Source: Gammaproteobacteria bacterium (GTDB taxonomy: Bacteria; Pseudomonadota; Gammaproteobacteria; S144-34). From it: 13,055 bases of DNA. Each line of letters begins with the position of its first letter. Position 1 is the stretch's first letter. The stretch lies in NCBI GenBank assembly GCA_015487895.1, contig WFOW01000287.1:1-13055 (forward strand), given 5' to 3'. Positions 1-6,446 of this stretch are shown one piece after another. The notes under the pieces were generated by a model that was not told the DNA's origin, did no database searches, and saw only the letters and a program-made list of their open reading frames with translations. The position numbers were made by a program, and so were the translations under genes.

Positions 1-67
1 CTGCGCCGCGCGCGATCCCGGCCTGGCCGAGGAGATCTTCGGCTTCCAGCGGCCGCGCGCGGCGCAG
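1..67. repeat. 14-bp inverted repeat (1-14 / 54-67) bounding a reversed 39-base segment
   Basis: Bases 1-14 are the exact reverse complement of bases 54-67, enclosing 39 bases. On the plus strand the enclosed bases, read in frame with the arm, give CAARDPGLAEEIFGFQ. That is the expected continuation of the minus-strand RAMP after LRHA. The segment is therefore probably inverted relative to the true gene, most likely a fold-back artefact at a contig end. Confidence 0.75.
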
Positions 68-258
68 GCGTGGCGCAGGACGCCGGCGAGGCTCGAGCCG
101 GGGACCGCCGGCAGGCCGTTGGCGTCGCGCACCAGCGCGACGTCGAAGACGCCGTCGGAGGCGCCGGTGCCGATCGACAGCGGGCTCTCGCACTCGACGA
201 GCACGCGCGCCAGATGCAGCCAGCGCGCCTCGCGCAGGCCCTCATGCGTCCCGCTCAT
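1..258 (-). CDS. Csm3-like RAMP (Cas7 group), N-terminal part; runs off the window
   Basis: This is the first 86 codons of a RAMP-superfamily backbone protein of a type III CRISPR effector complex. After a short leader it shows the Csm3-type N-terminal pattern: a beta strand ending in SPLSIGTG (residues 25-32), then FDVALVRDANGLPAVPG (38-54) and SSLAGVLRHA (55-64). Asp39 sits where Csm3 proteins carry the aspartate that cleaves bound target RNA. The ATG at 258 overlaps the end of the upstream Csx10-like gene by 17 bases and has a purine-rich Shine-Dalgarno stretch at short spacing, so the two are probably translationally coupled. From about residue 69 the reading no longer looks like a RAMP; the expected continuation is found on the opposite strand (see finding). 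The family call is firm for residues 1-68. Whether this is Csm3 proper or another Cas7 paralogue cannot be told from the fragment. Confidence 0.8.
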   Translation of the reverse strand, partial: MSGTHEGLREARWLHLARVLVECESPLSIGTGASDGVFDVALVRDANGLPAVPGSSLAGVLRHACAARGRWKPKISSARPGSRAAQ

Positions 259-1852
259 GGACCTCCCCCCTGTGCATGCGGCGGGCGACCTCGCGGCCGC
301 GACGCGCCACCTCCGCGGCGAGGCGATAGCATCGCGTGCGCTCGCCGCCCAGCTCCCGCCAGCCTTCCCGCAGCTCGCGCCGCAGCCACTCGCGGAAGGT
401 GACCATCGCGCTCCCGTCGAAGAAGCGGTCGCTCCAGCCGTCGGCATGGGCGGGGCACGGCACGCCCTCCTCCTCCCGCGCGCGCCGCTCGTCGTCCCCG
501 CCGAAGAGCCGCTCGCCGGGCTCGCCCGCGGGCGCGGCCTTCGCCACGCTCAGGAAGGCGCCCCACTGCGAGGGCGAGGGGCCCACCGGCTCGTGCGGGC
601 CGGCGCCGGCGTCGCGGCGCGCGCGCCGGTAGCAGCCCTCGAGCCGGGCGGCGAGGGTGCGGGCGAGCCGCTCGACCGCGGCGTCACCGGCGGCGCGCCC
701 CCGCCAGGCGCGGAGCCAGGCGACGAGCGGCTCGTCCCGCCCCGCCGCGGCGCCGTCCGCCGCCGGCGCGGGGCGCGGCGCCGGCCTGCCCGCCGCGGCC
801 TCCGCGAAGGCGGGCCGCTCGCCCTCCAGCAGCGGCGGGGCCGCCCAGACCCGCCCGAGCCCGGCCTCGCGCCACAGGCCGCAGCCGCGCTCCAGCCGCG
901 CGAGGACTTCGGCCGAGGGCGGCGCATCGAGCTCGAGGCAGACGACGCCGCCCTGGCACAGGACCTCGCGCTCGAGGCCATAGGCCCTGCGATGCCCGTT
1001 CCAGGGCGCGTAGGCGCGCGCGCGCACGAAGGTGCGGCTCCAGTCCACGCGCCCCGGGCCCAGGCCGAGGCGCTCGGGCAGCGGCTCGAGCGTGGGCTGG
1101 CCCTGCGCGTCGAGGAGCGCGAGGTCCGAGAGCAGCCACAGCAGCAGGGAGCGGCCCGCCGGCACGCCCGCCGGCGGCGGCACGCGCGCCTCGGCGGGCC
1201 TCGCCTCGACGAGCCCGTACTCCGCCGAGCGCGAGCGGCCCAGCAGCAGCTCGCCGGCGAGCGCGCCGCACACCCGCTCGAAGAGCCCCTCGGGCACGTC
1301 CTCGTCCGCCTCGACGACGGCATGGAAGCGCTGGCCCGCGGCCAGCGCCTCGTAGCCGAAGAGGTGGGCCTCGCGCGCGCTTCCCGTCGCGGGATCCACG
1401 GCCGTCTTCATGCGCAGCGTGCGCGCGGGCTCGAGCACGCGGCCGTCGAGCGTGAGGTACCCTTCCCGGAGCTGGCGCGGCTGCGCGCCGCCCGGCAGCG
1501 TGCGGCCGGCGGCCGGATGCGCGAAGCTGCGCACGCGCGAGGCGTCCAGCCGCCCTTCCCGCACCACCGTCTCGGCCTTGGGCCCGTGGAGCGCGAGGGG
1601 CATCGGCCAGCCGACGGCGCCGTCGTCGGCCACGGGCAGGCCGTTGCCGAAGCGCACGCGCCCGGAGTGGAACACGAGCCAGGCCTCCTCGGGGTCGAGC
1701 TCCGGATAGAGCCGGGCGGCGCACGCGCCGAGCAGCGCCTGCCCGGGGATGTGGTCGAGCCCCTCGTGCCCGCCCGCCGTCGCGGGGCGCGCGCTCAGCA
1801 CGACGTCCTCCAGCAGCGTGAGGTCGATGCCGATGCGCCGCACCCCGGCCAT
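242..1852 (-). CDS. csx10: Csx10-like RAMP protein of a type III CRISPR complex (536 aa)
   Basis: Predicted large Cas5/Cas7-type RAMP subunit of the crRNA-guided complex. The N-terminal RAMP domain shows the family pattern IPGQALLGACAARLY (35-49), then a VFHSGRVRFGNGLPV stretch (60-74) and WPMPLAL (82-88). A glycine-rich loop LLLGRSRSAEYGLVE lies at 202-216. LLSDLALLDAQG (240-251) opens a second RAMP-like domain, whose loop is near GLGRVWAAPPLL (331-342). The last 160 or so residues are charged and helical, with an SQWGAFL motif at 428-434. ATG 1852 was chosen because GGAG lies 8 bases upstream. A GTG at 1861 would give a 4-base GTGA overlap with the preceding stop and is a real alternative. 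The gene sits between two Csm3-like genes with overlaps or a 5-base gap, so one operon is likely. The RAMP call is firm; the specific name Csx10 (subtype III-D marker) is probable. Confidence 0.75.
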   Translation of the reverse strand: MAGVRRIGIDLTLLEDVVLSARPATAGGHEGLDHIPGQALLGACAARLYPELDPEEAWLVFHSGRVRFGNGLPVADDGAVGWPMPLALHGPKAETVVREGRLDASRVRSFAHPAAGRTLPGGAQPRQLREGYLTLDGRVLEPARTLRMKTAVDPATGSAREAHLFGYEALAAGQRFHAVVEADEDVPEGLFERVCGALAGELLLGRSRSAEYGLVEARPAEARVPPPAGVPAGRSLLLWLLSDLALLDAQGQPTLEPLPERLGLGPGRVDWSRTFVRARAYAPWNGHRRAYGLEREVLCQGGVVCLELDAPPSAEVLARLERGCGLWREAGLGRVWAAPPLLEGERPAFAEAAAGRPAPRPAPAADGAAAGRDEPLVAWLRAWRGRAAGDAAVERLARTLAARLEGCYRRARRDAGAGPHEPVGPSPSQWGAFLSVAKAAPAGEPGERLFGGDDERRAREEEGVPCPAHADGWSDRFFDGSAMVTFREWLRRELREGWRELGGERTRCYRLAAEVARRGREVARRMHRGEVHERDA

Positions 1853-1857
1853 GGGGC

Positions 1858-2502
1858 TCACTCCACCGCCTCCAGGCTCAGCACGGCGCGCCCGAAGCCC
1901 CGGCTGCGGTCGGCGCCCACCGCGCGCACCAGGGGCAGCGCCCGCTCGAGGATCGCGTGCCAGCGCTCGCGCAGCTCCACGTGCCGTGCCGAGGGGTGGA
2001 CCGACACCGGCGCCTCGAGGCGCAGCGGCACCGCGACCTCCATCCCCCGCAGCGCGCCCTCCCGCGGCGTGCCCCGCTCCGGATCGATCGCGGTGGCGAA
2101 GTGCGTGCGGAACAGCCCCTCGCGCAGGGCCTCCCCCTCGGCCTCGGCGGCGAGGATGGCCGCACGCACCGTGCGCGGCAGCCGCGCGTCGCCCACCCGC
2201 AGCAGCCCGCACCAGCCGCCGGACGTCCCTTCCGTGCCCCCGCCGTCGTCGGGCGCCGGCCCGAAGAGGCGGCGCGTGAGGTCGGGCTGCCCGGCCCCGT
2301 CGTCGATGTCCCCGAGCCAGCCCCAGGCCTGCGCGCGCGCGACGGCCTCGCGCAGCAGCCCCTTGAGCGTGCGGCCCGGGAGAAGCGGGAAGCCCTCGCG
2401 GTCGCGCGCCACCACGGCGTCCAGGTGCGAGCCGCTCCCGCGCCCGGTGCCCGCGTGCCAGTAGCTGCGCACGTCGACCACGAGGGTGGCGCGCTCAGGC
2501 AT
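1858..2502 (-). CDS. Csm3-like RAMP (Cas7 group), 214 aa
   Basis: Complete small RAMP protein, of the usual Csm3 size, expected to form the crRNA-bound backbone and cut target RNA. The N-terminal strand VVDVRSYWHAGTGRGSG (8-24) is followed by LDAVVARDREGFPLLPG (27-43) and RTLKGLLREAV (44-54), the standard Csm3/Cmr4 order. Asp28 is at the position of the catalytic aspartate. LFGP (79-82) follows the first helix, and the C-terminal glycine-rich loop is GADRSRGFGRA (196-206). The ATG overlaps the cas10 stop by 8 bases. A strong GGAGGAGG (2509-2516) lies 6 bases upstream. It is immediately followed by the Csx10-like gene. Family assignment is firm; it is distinct from the second Csm3-like gene further downstream, so the complex uses at least two Cas7 paralogues. 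Confidence 0.85.
   Translation of the reverse strand: MPERATLVVDVRSYWHAGTGRGSGSHLDAVVARDREGFPLLPGRTLKGLLREAVARAQAWGWLGDIDDGAGQPDLTRRLFGPAPDDGGGTEGTSGGWCGLLRVGDARLPRTVRAAILAAEAEGEALREGLFRTHFATAIDPERGTPREGALRGMEVAVPLRLEAPVSVHPSARHVELRERWHAILERALPLVRAVGADRSRGFGRAVLSLEAVE
1861..1864 (-). promoter_or_regulatory. Ribosome binding site deciding the csx10-like start
   Basis: Minus-strand GGAG ends 8 bases before ATG 1852. It lies just inside the end of the upstream Csm3-like gene and overlaps the competing GTG at 1861-1859. This favours ATG 1852. Confidence 0.5.
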
Positions 2503-4117
2503 CCGCCGCCTCCTCCGCCGCGGCCGGCGCCGGCCCGAGCGCCGCCTCGACGGCGGCGAGCGCGTGCACGTCCCCGAGCGGGCTGCGCCGGATGCCCTCG
2601 CGGTCCGGGGCCCCGAAGGGCAGGTCCGCCGGGGCCTCCCCGGCGATGCGCGCGAGCAGGCCGTCGAAGGCCTCGAGCGCCTCGGGCTGGTGCTCGGACA
2701 TGAGCTGGCGCCAGCGCGCGTAGCGGCGGCGCGCATCGGCCGGCGCCGCCCCCACCAGCCCCAGGACGGTGCGCGCCGCGCCCCGCGCCATCTCGGGGCG
2801 GGACATGAGGGCGTGGAGCGCGGCGAGGTCGTCGAAGGCCGCCAGCCCCTGCGCGTGGGCACCGACGCCGTAGGCCTCCATGGTCTCGCGCAGCAGCGTC
2901 CCGTCGCCGTCGGCGTGCGTCAGCGCCTCCTCGAGCATCCGCTCCAGGCTCCCCCCGGCCCCCGTGGCCAGGCGCACGAACGAGACGGCCGACGGCACCG
3001 GCACGCCGTCGCCCGCCGCCCGGCGGGACCAGGCCTTGGCGTGGGCGCACAGCGCCTCGGCCAGATCGAAGGCGAGGTGGAAGGGATGGCTCGCCTTGAC
3101 CAGGGCCACGCCCGCGCACGCGGTGAGGCCCTGCCCCAGGCCCTCCAGGCCGTGGCGGTCGGCCAGCTCGCCGAGGCGCGCGCGGCTCTCGCGCTCGAAG
3201 GCCTCGAGGAAGGCACGCGCGAAGGCCACGGCGAGATCGCCCCGCACCAGGATGGCGAGATCCTCGCCCCCGAGCACGATGGGGCAGGCGGGATAGCGGC
3301 CGTCGGCGGTGCGGGCCGGCGCCAGCACCGCGCGCGTCGCCGCCTCGGCCGCCCCCCGCCCGGCGGCCGCCAGCGCCTCGCTGAAGCCGCCGAAGAAGCC
3401 TGCGTAATCCAGGCCGCGCGCCTCCACCGCGGCCGAGAGCCGCTGTATGAGCTGCCCCAGACCGTTGCCGTCGGCATGCACCACGCCCACATAGCGCTGC
3501 TCGCCGACGAAGGGGAAGGCGTCCGCGGGGTCGTCGCCGGGCTCCGGCGTCAGCAGCCGCGGCCAGTGCTCGCGGCGCGAGGCCGGATCGAAACGGCGCG
3601 CGAGGTCGATGCCGCCGGAGAAAAGGCGCTTGCGGGTCGCGGCCTCGTCGACGAGGCCGTCCTTGGGATGCCAGGAGACGGCCGGACGGCCGGTGCGGCC
3701 GCTGCGCGCGGCGAGCGGCCCGGCCTGCGGAAGGGAGGGGGCGATGCGGCTGCGCGAGACGATCGCCCGCTCGCGCGCCACGGCCAGCGCCTCGGTCTCG
3801 CTCGCGCCCGAGCCGAAACCATGCTGCAGCTCGATGCCGGGCAGCGCCTGGCGCACGGCGAGCGTCCACAGGGCCGCGAAGCGCTCCAGCGCCTCGCGCT
3901 CGCGCGCCAGCGCCACGACCGCGCCGCCGGCGCGGCGCACGAAGCGCACCTTTCCGCCTGCCCCGGCCGCCTCGGCCACGTCGTCCGGCAGGCGCGTGCT
4001 CGCCCACTCGACGAGCTCGCTCGCGCCGACGACGTCGCGCAGGCGGCCGCCCTCGAGGATGAAGCGCTGGATGCCGCGCGCCTCGAAGACGTAGGCGTGC
4101 CAGAGGCTCCCGCTCAC
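2495..4117 (-). CDS. cas10: Cas10 without HD domain, GGED cyclase motif (540 aa)
   Basis: Large signature subunit of a type III CRISPR complex. The protein starts directly with the palm-1 signature FEARGIQRFILEGGRLRD (11-28) and GASELVEW (31-38), so the N-terminal HD nuclease domain found in many Cas10 proteins is absent. Palm 2 follows with HADGNGLGQLI (214-224) and LGGEDLAIL (282-290), where GGED replaces the usual GGDD. SHPFHLAFDLAEALCAHAK (343-361) matches the conserved Cas10 helix after the cyclase core. No CxxC zinc-binding pairs are seen; only three cysteines occur after residue 270. The C-terminal half is helical. The GTG start at 4117 has GGGAGG 8 bases upstream, and the palm domain begins within ten residues of it. 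Family knowledge predicts synthesis of cyclic oligoadenylate from ATP upon target RNA binding; activity of the GGED form is inferred. First gene of the minus-strand operon, divergent from the CARF-HEPN gene. Confidence 0.9.
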   Translation of the reverse strand: MSGSLWHAYVFEARGIQRFILEGGRLRDVVGASELVEWASTRLPDDVAEAAGAGGKVRFVRRAGGAVVALAREREALERFAALWTLAVRQALPGIELQHGFGSGASETEALAVARERAIVSRSRIAPSLPQAGPLAARSGRTGRPAVSWHPKDGLVDEAATRKRLFSGGIDLARRFDPASRREHWPRLLTPEPGDDPADAFPFVGEQRYVGVVHADGNGLGQLIQRLSAAVEARGLDYAGFFGGFSEALAAAGRGAAEAATRAVLAPARTADGRYPACPIVLGGEDLAILVRGDLAVAFARAFLEAFERESRARLGELADRHGLEGLGQGLTACAGVALVKASHPFHLAFDLAEALCAHAKAWSRRAAGDGVPVPSAVSFVRLATGAGGSLERMLEEALTHADGDGTLLRETMEAYGVGAHAQGLAAFDDLAALHALMSRPEMARGAARTVLGLVGAAPADARRRYARWRQLMSEHQPEALEAFDGLLARIAGEAPADLPFGAPDREGIRRSPLGDVHALAAVEAALGPAPAAAEEAADA

Positions 4118-4125
4118 CGGGCCCG

Positions 4126-4131
4126 CCTCCC
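4126..4131 (-). promoter_or_regulatory. Ribosome binding site for the cas10 GTG start
   Basis: Minus-strand GGGAGG stands 8 bases before GTG 4117. It decides this start over the much longer open frame reaching to 4540, whose extra 141 codons carry no recognisable domain. Confidence 0.65.
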
Positions 4132-4244
4132 GCGCCCGCGCGGCACCGGACGCCGCAGGGCACGGAAGGCGGCCGTCGCTGCAGATCCTCCCCGCATCCC
4201 CTCCGGCTGGTCTCGGCTGTTGTGGTTTCTTCCCTCTCGCCCGC

Positions 4245-4262
4245 CCGGCCCTGCGGGGCCGG
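4245..4262. promoter_or_regulatory. 7-bp hairpin with 4-base loop in the predicted cas10 leader
   Basis: CCGGCCC (4245-4251) and GGGCCGG (4256-4262) are perfectly complementary around TGCG. No T-run follows on either strand, so it is not a standard intrinsic terminator. It lies about 130 bases before cas10, within the leader if transcription starts near 4268. Confidence 0.3.
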
Positions 4263-4283
4263 CCCGGGCGCTCCGCTTCATTT

Positions 4284-4308
4284 ACCGCAGGCCCCGCCGG
4301 CATGGCAA
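4284..4308 (-). promoter_or_regulatory. Possible cas10 operon promoter
   Basis: On the minus strand TTGCCA (4303-4308) serves as a -35-like box, with an A/T-rich GTAAATG patch about 17-18 bases downstream. The -35 matches sigma-70 at 5 of 6 positions, but the -10 is weak. The -35 lies inside the CATGGCAAGC element that recurs at 4441. Confidence 0.3.
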
Positions 4309-4443
4309 GCCCGCCCCGGGGGAGGCGGGCCCGCGGGGCGTTCCCGCCGCAACGGCGCGCCCTGTGCCGACGGCCGGCCTGCGAGGGCGCAGCCGCAGCC
4401 CGTGGCGAAAGGATGGCGCCGCACCGGGGCGCGCGGCCCGCAT

Positions 4444-4455
4444 GGCAAGCTTGCC
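4444..4455. promoter_or_regulatory. 12-bp perfect palindrome, candidate operator at the CARF-HEPN promoter
   Basis: GGCAAGCTTGCC is a perfect palindrome overlapping the predicted -35 box TTGCCG. Its left half is part of the 10-mer CATGGCAAGC, which also occurs at 4301-4310 over the predicted cas10 -35 box. A regulator binding both sites could control both units; no regulator gene is visible here. Confidence 0.4.
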
Positions 4456-4480
4456 GGCGCACGGATGCGGCGCCTACGAT
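4451..4480 (+). promoter_or_regulatory. Predicted promoter of the CARF-HEPN gene
   Basis: TTGCCG (4451-4456), an 18-base spacer and TACGAT (4475-4480) resemble a sigma-70 promoter, each box matching 4 of 6. Start of transcription would be near 4487, leaving a leader of about 22 bases before ATG 4509. Confidence 0.5.
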
Positions 4481-4508
4481 AGCGGCCTCCCATGCGCGGG
4501 CCGGCGGC

Positions 4509-5777
4509 ATGAGCGGCAAGGGTCCGGACCTCCTCGTCACCTTCCTCGGCCGGGTGCCGAAGGGCGAAGGCGGCTACCGCCGCACCGTGTACCGCTTCCC
4601 GGACGGGGAACGCACGGCGGAGGTCGCCTTCTTCGGGTGGGCCCTGCAGGAGCGGGTGCGCGCCGCGCGGCTCCTGGTCCTGGGCACCTCGGGCAGCATG
4701 TGGGACCACCTGTTCGAGGGCGACATCCAGCACGGGGAGCGCGGCGAGGCGCAGCGCCTCGCGCTGATCGAGGCGGTGGAGGCGCGCGACGTCCCGCAGG
4801 CCCTGCTCGACGGGATGGAGCCGCTGCTGAAAGAGGCGCTGGGGATCCCGGTGCGCCTGCGGATCATCCCGTACTGCCGCACCGAGGCGGAGCAGGCCGA
4901 GCTGCTGCGCGTGCTGGCCGAGGAGGTGCCGGAGAGGGCGGCCCTGCACCTGGACGTCTCCCACGGCTTCCGCCACCTGCCCATGCTGGCGCTCGTCGCC
5001 GCGCTCTACCTGCAGAAGGCGCGGCAGGCCCGCGTCGAGGCCATCTGGTACGGGGCCTACGACCCCGACACGGGCGACGCGCCGGTCTACGACCTGAACG
5101 GCCTGCTGCGCATGGTCGACTGGCTCCAGGCCCTGCAGCACTTCGACGAGTCGGGAGACTATGGCGTGCTGGTGCCGCGTCTGCGCCGCGCCGGGCTCCC
5201 CGGCGAGCTGTGCGACGCGCTCGAGCGCGCCTCGTTCCTCGAGAACATCCTCAACGTCGGCGCGGCGACCGGCGAGCTCAGGCCCGTCCTGCGGGTGCTG
5301 CCGGAGGCGCGGCCCGACGTCCCGGAGGCGGGGCTGCTGCTGCCCCTGGTGAGGCAACGCCTCGAGTGGGTCGCCGAGCCGAGGCAGTTCGAGAAGCAGA
5401 TCGCGCTGGCGCGCCGCGCGCTCGCCCACCGCGACTACCTGCGCGCGACCCTCTATGCCTTCGAGTCCGTGATCACGCGCCTGTGCCTGCACGCGGGCGC
5501 CGACGTGAACCGCCACGAGGCGCGCGAGCGGGCCCGCAAGCGCTACGAGGAGGCGCTCCATGCGGGTGCGGACGCGCAGGAGCGCGAGGGCTATCTGCTG
5601 CTGAAGAGGCTCCGCAACCAGGTGGCGCACGGGACGCGCGGCACGCGCGGGGAGGTCCAGCGCACCCTCGCGGACGAGGCGCTGATGCGCCAGACGCTCG
5701 AGCGCCTCATCCATGCCATCGAGACGGGCGCCCTCCCCTCCGCCGCCCTCGCGGCGCGGGAAACGGACTCCCAATAG
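4509..5777 (+). CDS. CARF-HEPN CRISPR ancillary ribonuclease, TM1812/Csx1 group (422 aa)
   Basis: Predicted cyclic-oligoadenylate-activated RNase that acts downstream of type III Cas10. The N-terminal CARF half starts with the typical LLVTFLGR strand (8-15) and carries the DxTHG-type signature as DVSHGFRHLPM (149-159), followed by AIWYGAYDP (178-186) and APVYDLNGLLRMVDW (191-205). These blocks occur in the order seen in the TM1812 (TIGR02221-like) family. The C-terminal half is helical and ends with the HEPN catalytic motif R-x4-H as RNQVAH (Arg369, His374). Both active parts appear intact. The ATG at 4509 fits the first CARF strand, though its ribosome site is weak. It is divergent from cas10 and convergent with a tRNA-Ser gene. 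The effector could be activated by cA4 or cA6; sequence alone does not say which. Confidence 0.9.
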   Translation: MSGKGPDLLVTFLGRVPKGEGGYRRTVYRFPDGERTAEVAFFGWALQERVRAARLLVLGTSGSMWDHLFEGDIQHGERGEAQRLALIEAVEARDVPQALLDGMEPLLKEALGIPVRLRIIPYCRTEAEQAELLRVLAEEVPERAALHLDVSHGFRHLPMLALVAALYLQKARQARVEAIWYGAYDPDTGDAPVYDLNGLLRMVDWLQALQHFDESGDYGVLVPRLRRAGLPGELCDALERASFLENILNVGAATGELRPVLRVLPEARPDVPEAGLLLPLVRQRLEWVAEPRQFEKQIALARRALAHRDYLRATLYAFESVITRLCLHAGADVNRHEARERARKRYEEALHAGADAQEREGYLLLKRLRNQVAHGTRGTRGEVQRTLADEALMRQTLERLIHAIETGALPSAALAARETDSQ

Positions 5778-5800
5778 CGACAGAAGCCGATGCGGGCCGC

Positions 5801-5984
<184 letters not shown>

Positions 5985-6031
5985 GGGAAGCGCGCCCGCG
6001 CGCGGCCGCGGCGGGCGCAGGGCGCGGGAAA

Positions 6032-6060
6032 AGGATAAACCAGCGCCGCGCGGCTGTCAG
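6032..6060 (-). promoter_or_regulatory. Predicted promoter of tRNA-Ser(GGA)
   Basis: On the minus strand CTGACA (6055-6060) and TATCCT (6032-6037) are separated by 17 bases, a near-consensus sigma-70 spacing. Transcription would start near 6025, giving a leader of about 40 bases before the tRNA at 5984. A GC-rich stretch follows the -10 box, as is common for stable RNA promoters. Confidence 0.65.
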
Positions 6061-6065
6061 GCGCG

Positions 6066-6413
6066 TCAGGAGCCGCCGGGCTCGCCGCGGCCGGGGGCCA
6101 TGAAGGGCAGCGGGAAGGGCGTGACCTTGCCGCCCTCGCCCGGGTCGGTGATCTTGGCCACCCCCTCCTTCTCGACCTCGTCGATGCGGATCACCGCGTG
6201 CATGGGCACGTAGAAGCGCGAGACGCCGTCGAACTCGGCCTTGAGGCGCTCCTCGGCCGGATCGACCACCACGTTGGAGCGCTCGCCGAAGACCAGCTCG
6301 CCCACCTCGACGAAGCCGTGCAGGCCGCTCTGGGCCACGCTGCGCGCGTAGACCTCGTAGATCTTGCCGCGGCTGTGGAAGACCACGCGGTAGAGCTTGC
6401 GCTTGCCGTTCAT
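6066..6413 (-). CDS. DUF1820 family protein (115 aa)
   Basis: Small protein recognised as DUF1820, common in Gammaproteobacteria and without known function. The family core is seen in LYRVVFHSRGKIYEVYAR (7-24), followed by GLHGFVEVGELVFGE (30-44) and a DPAEERLKAEF segment (52-62). It ends in FYVPMHAVIRIDEVEKEG (67-84), where the last part resembles a small beta domain. The tail, about 30 residues rich in Gly and Pro, is variable. The ATG at 6413 has GGGAGC a few bases upstream. It lies 33 bases after the phosphoesterase gene on the same strand, so the two may be cotranscribed. No catalytic residues can be proposed. Confidence 0.88.
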   Translation of the reverse strand: MNGKRKLYRVVFHSRGKIYEVYARSVAQSGLHGFVEVGELVFGERSNVVVDPAEERLKAEFDGVSRFYVPMHAVIRIDEVEKEGVAKITDPGEGGKVTPFPLPFMAPGRGEPGGS

Positions 6414-6446
6414 CGCCTGCTCCCGGGGCCGGGCCTCCGGCTCCCT

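Larger units (their letters stand above)
4118..4508. promoter_or_regulatory. Divergent intergenic control region of the CRISPR module
   Basis: There are 391 bases between the divergent cas10 and CARF-HEPN genes with no convincing gene. The region holds the predicted promoters of both units, two GCTTGCC-containing sites about 140 bases apart, a 12-base palindrome and a 7-bp hairpin. It also has the only A/T-leaning patches nearby, around 4215-4232 and 4278-4285. Confidence 0.6.

Noticed and set aside
119..2464. A 781-codon plus-strand open frame over the two RAMP genes
   Set aside because: No family resemblance and it runs antisense to two convincing RAMP proteins.
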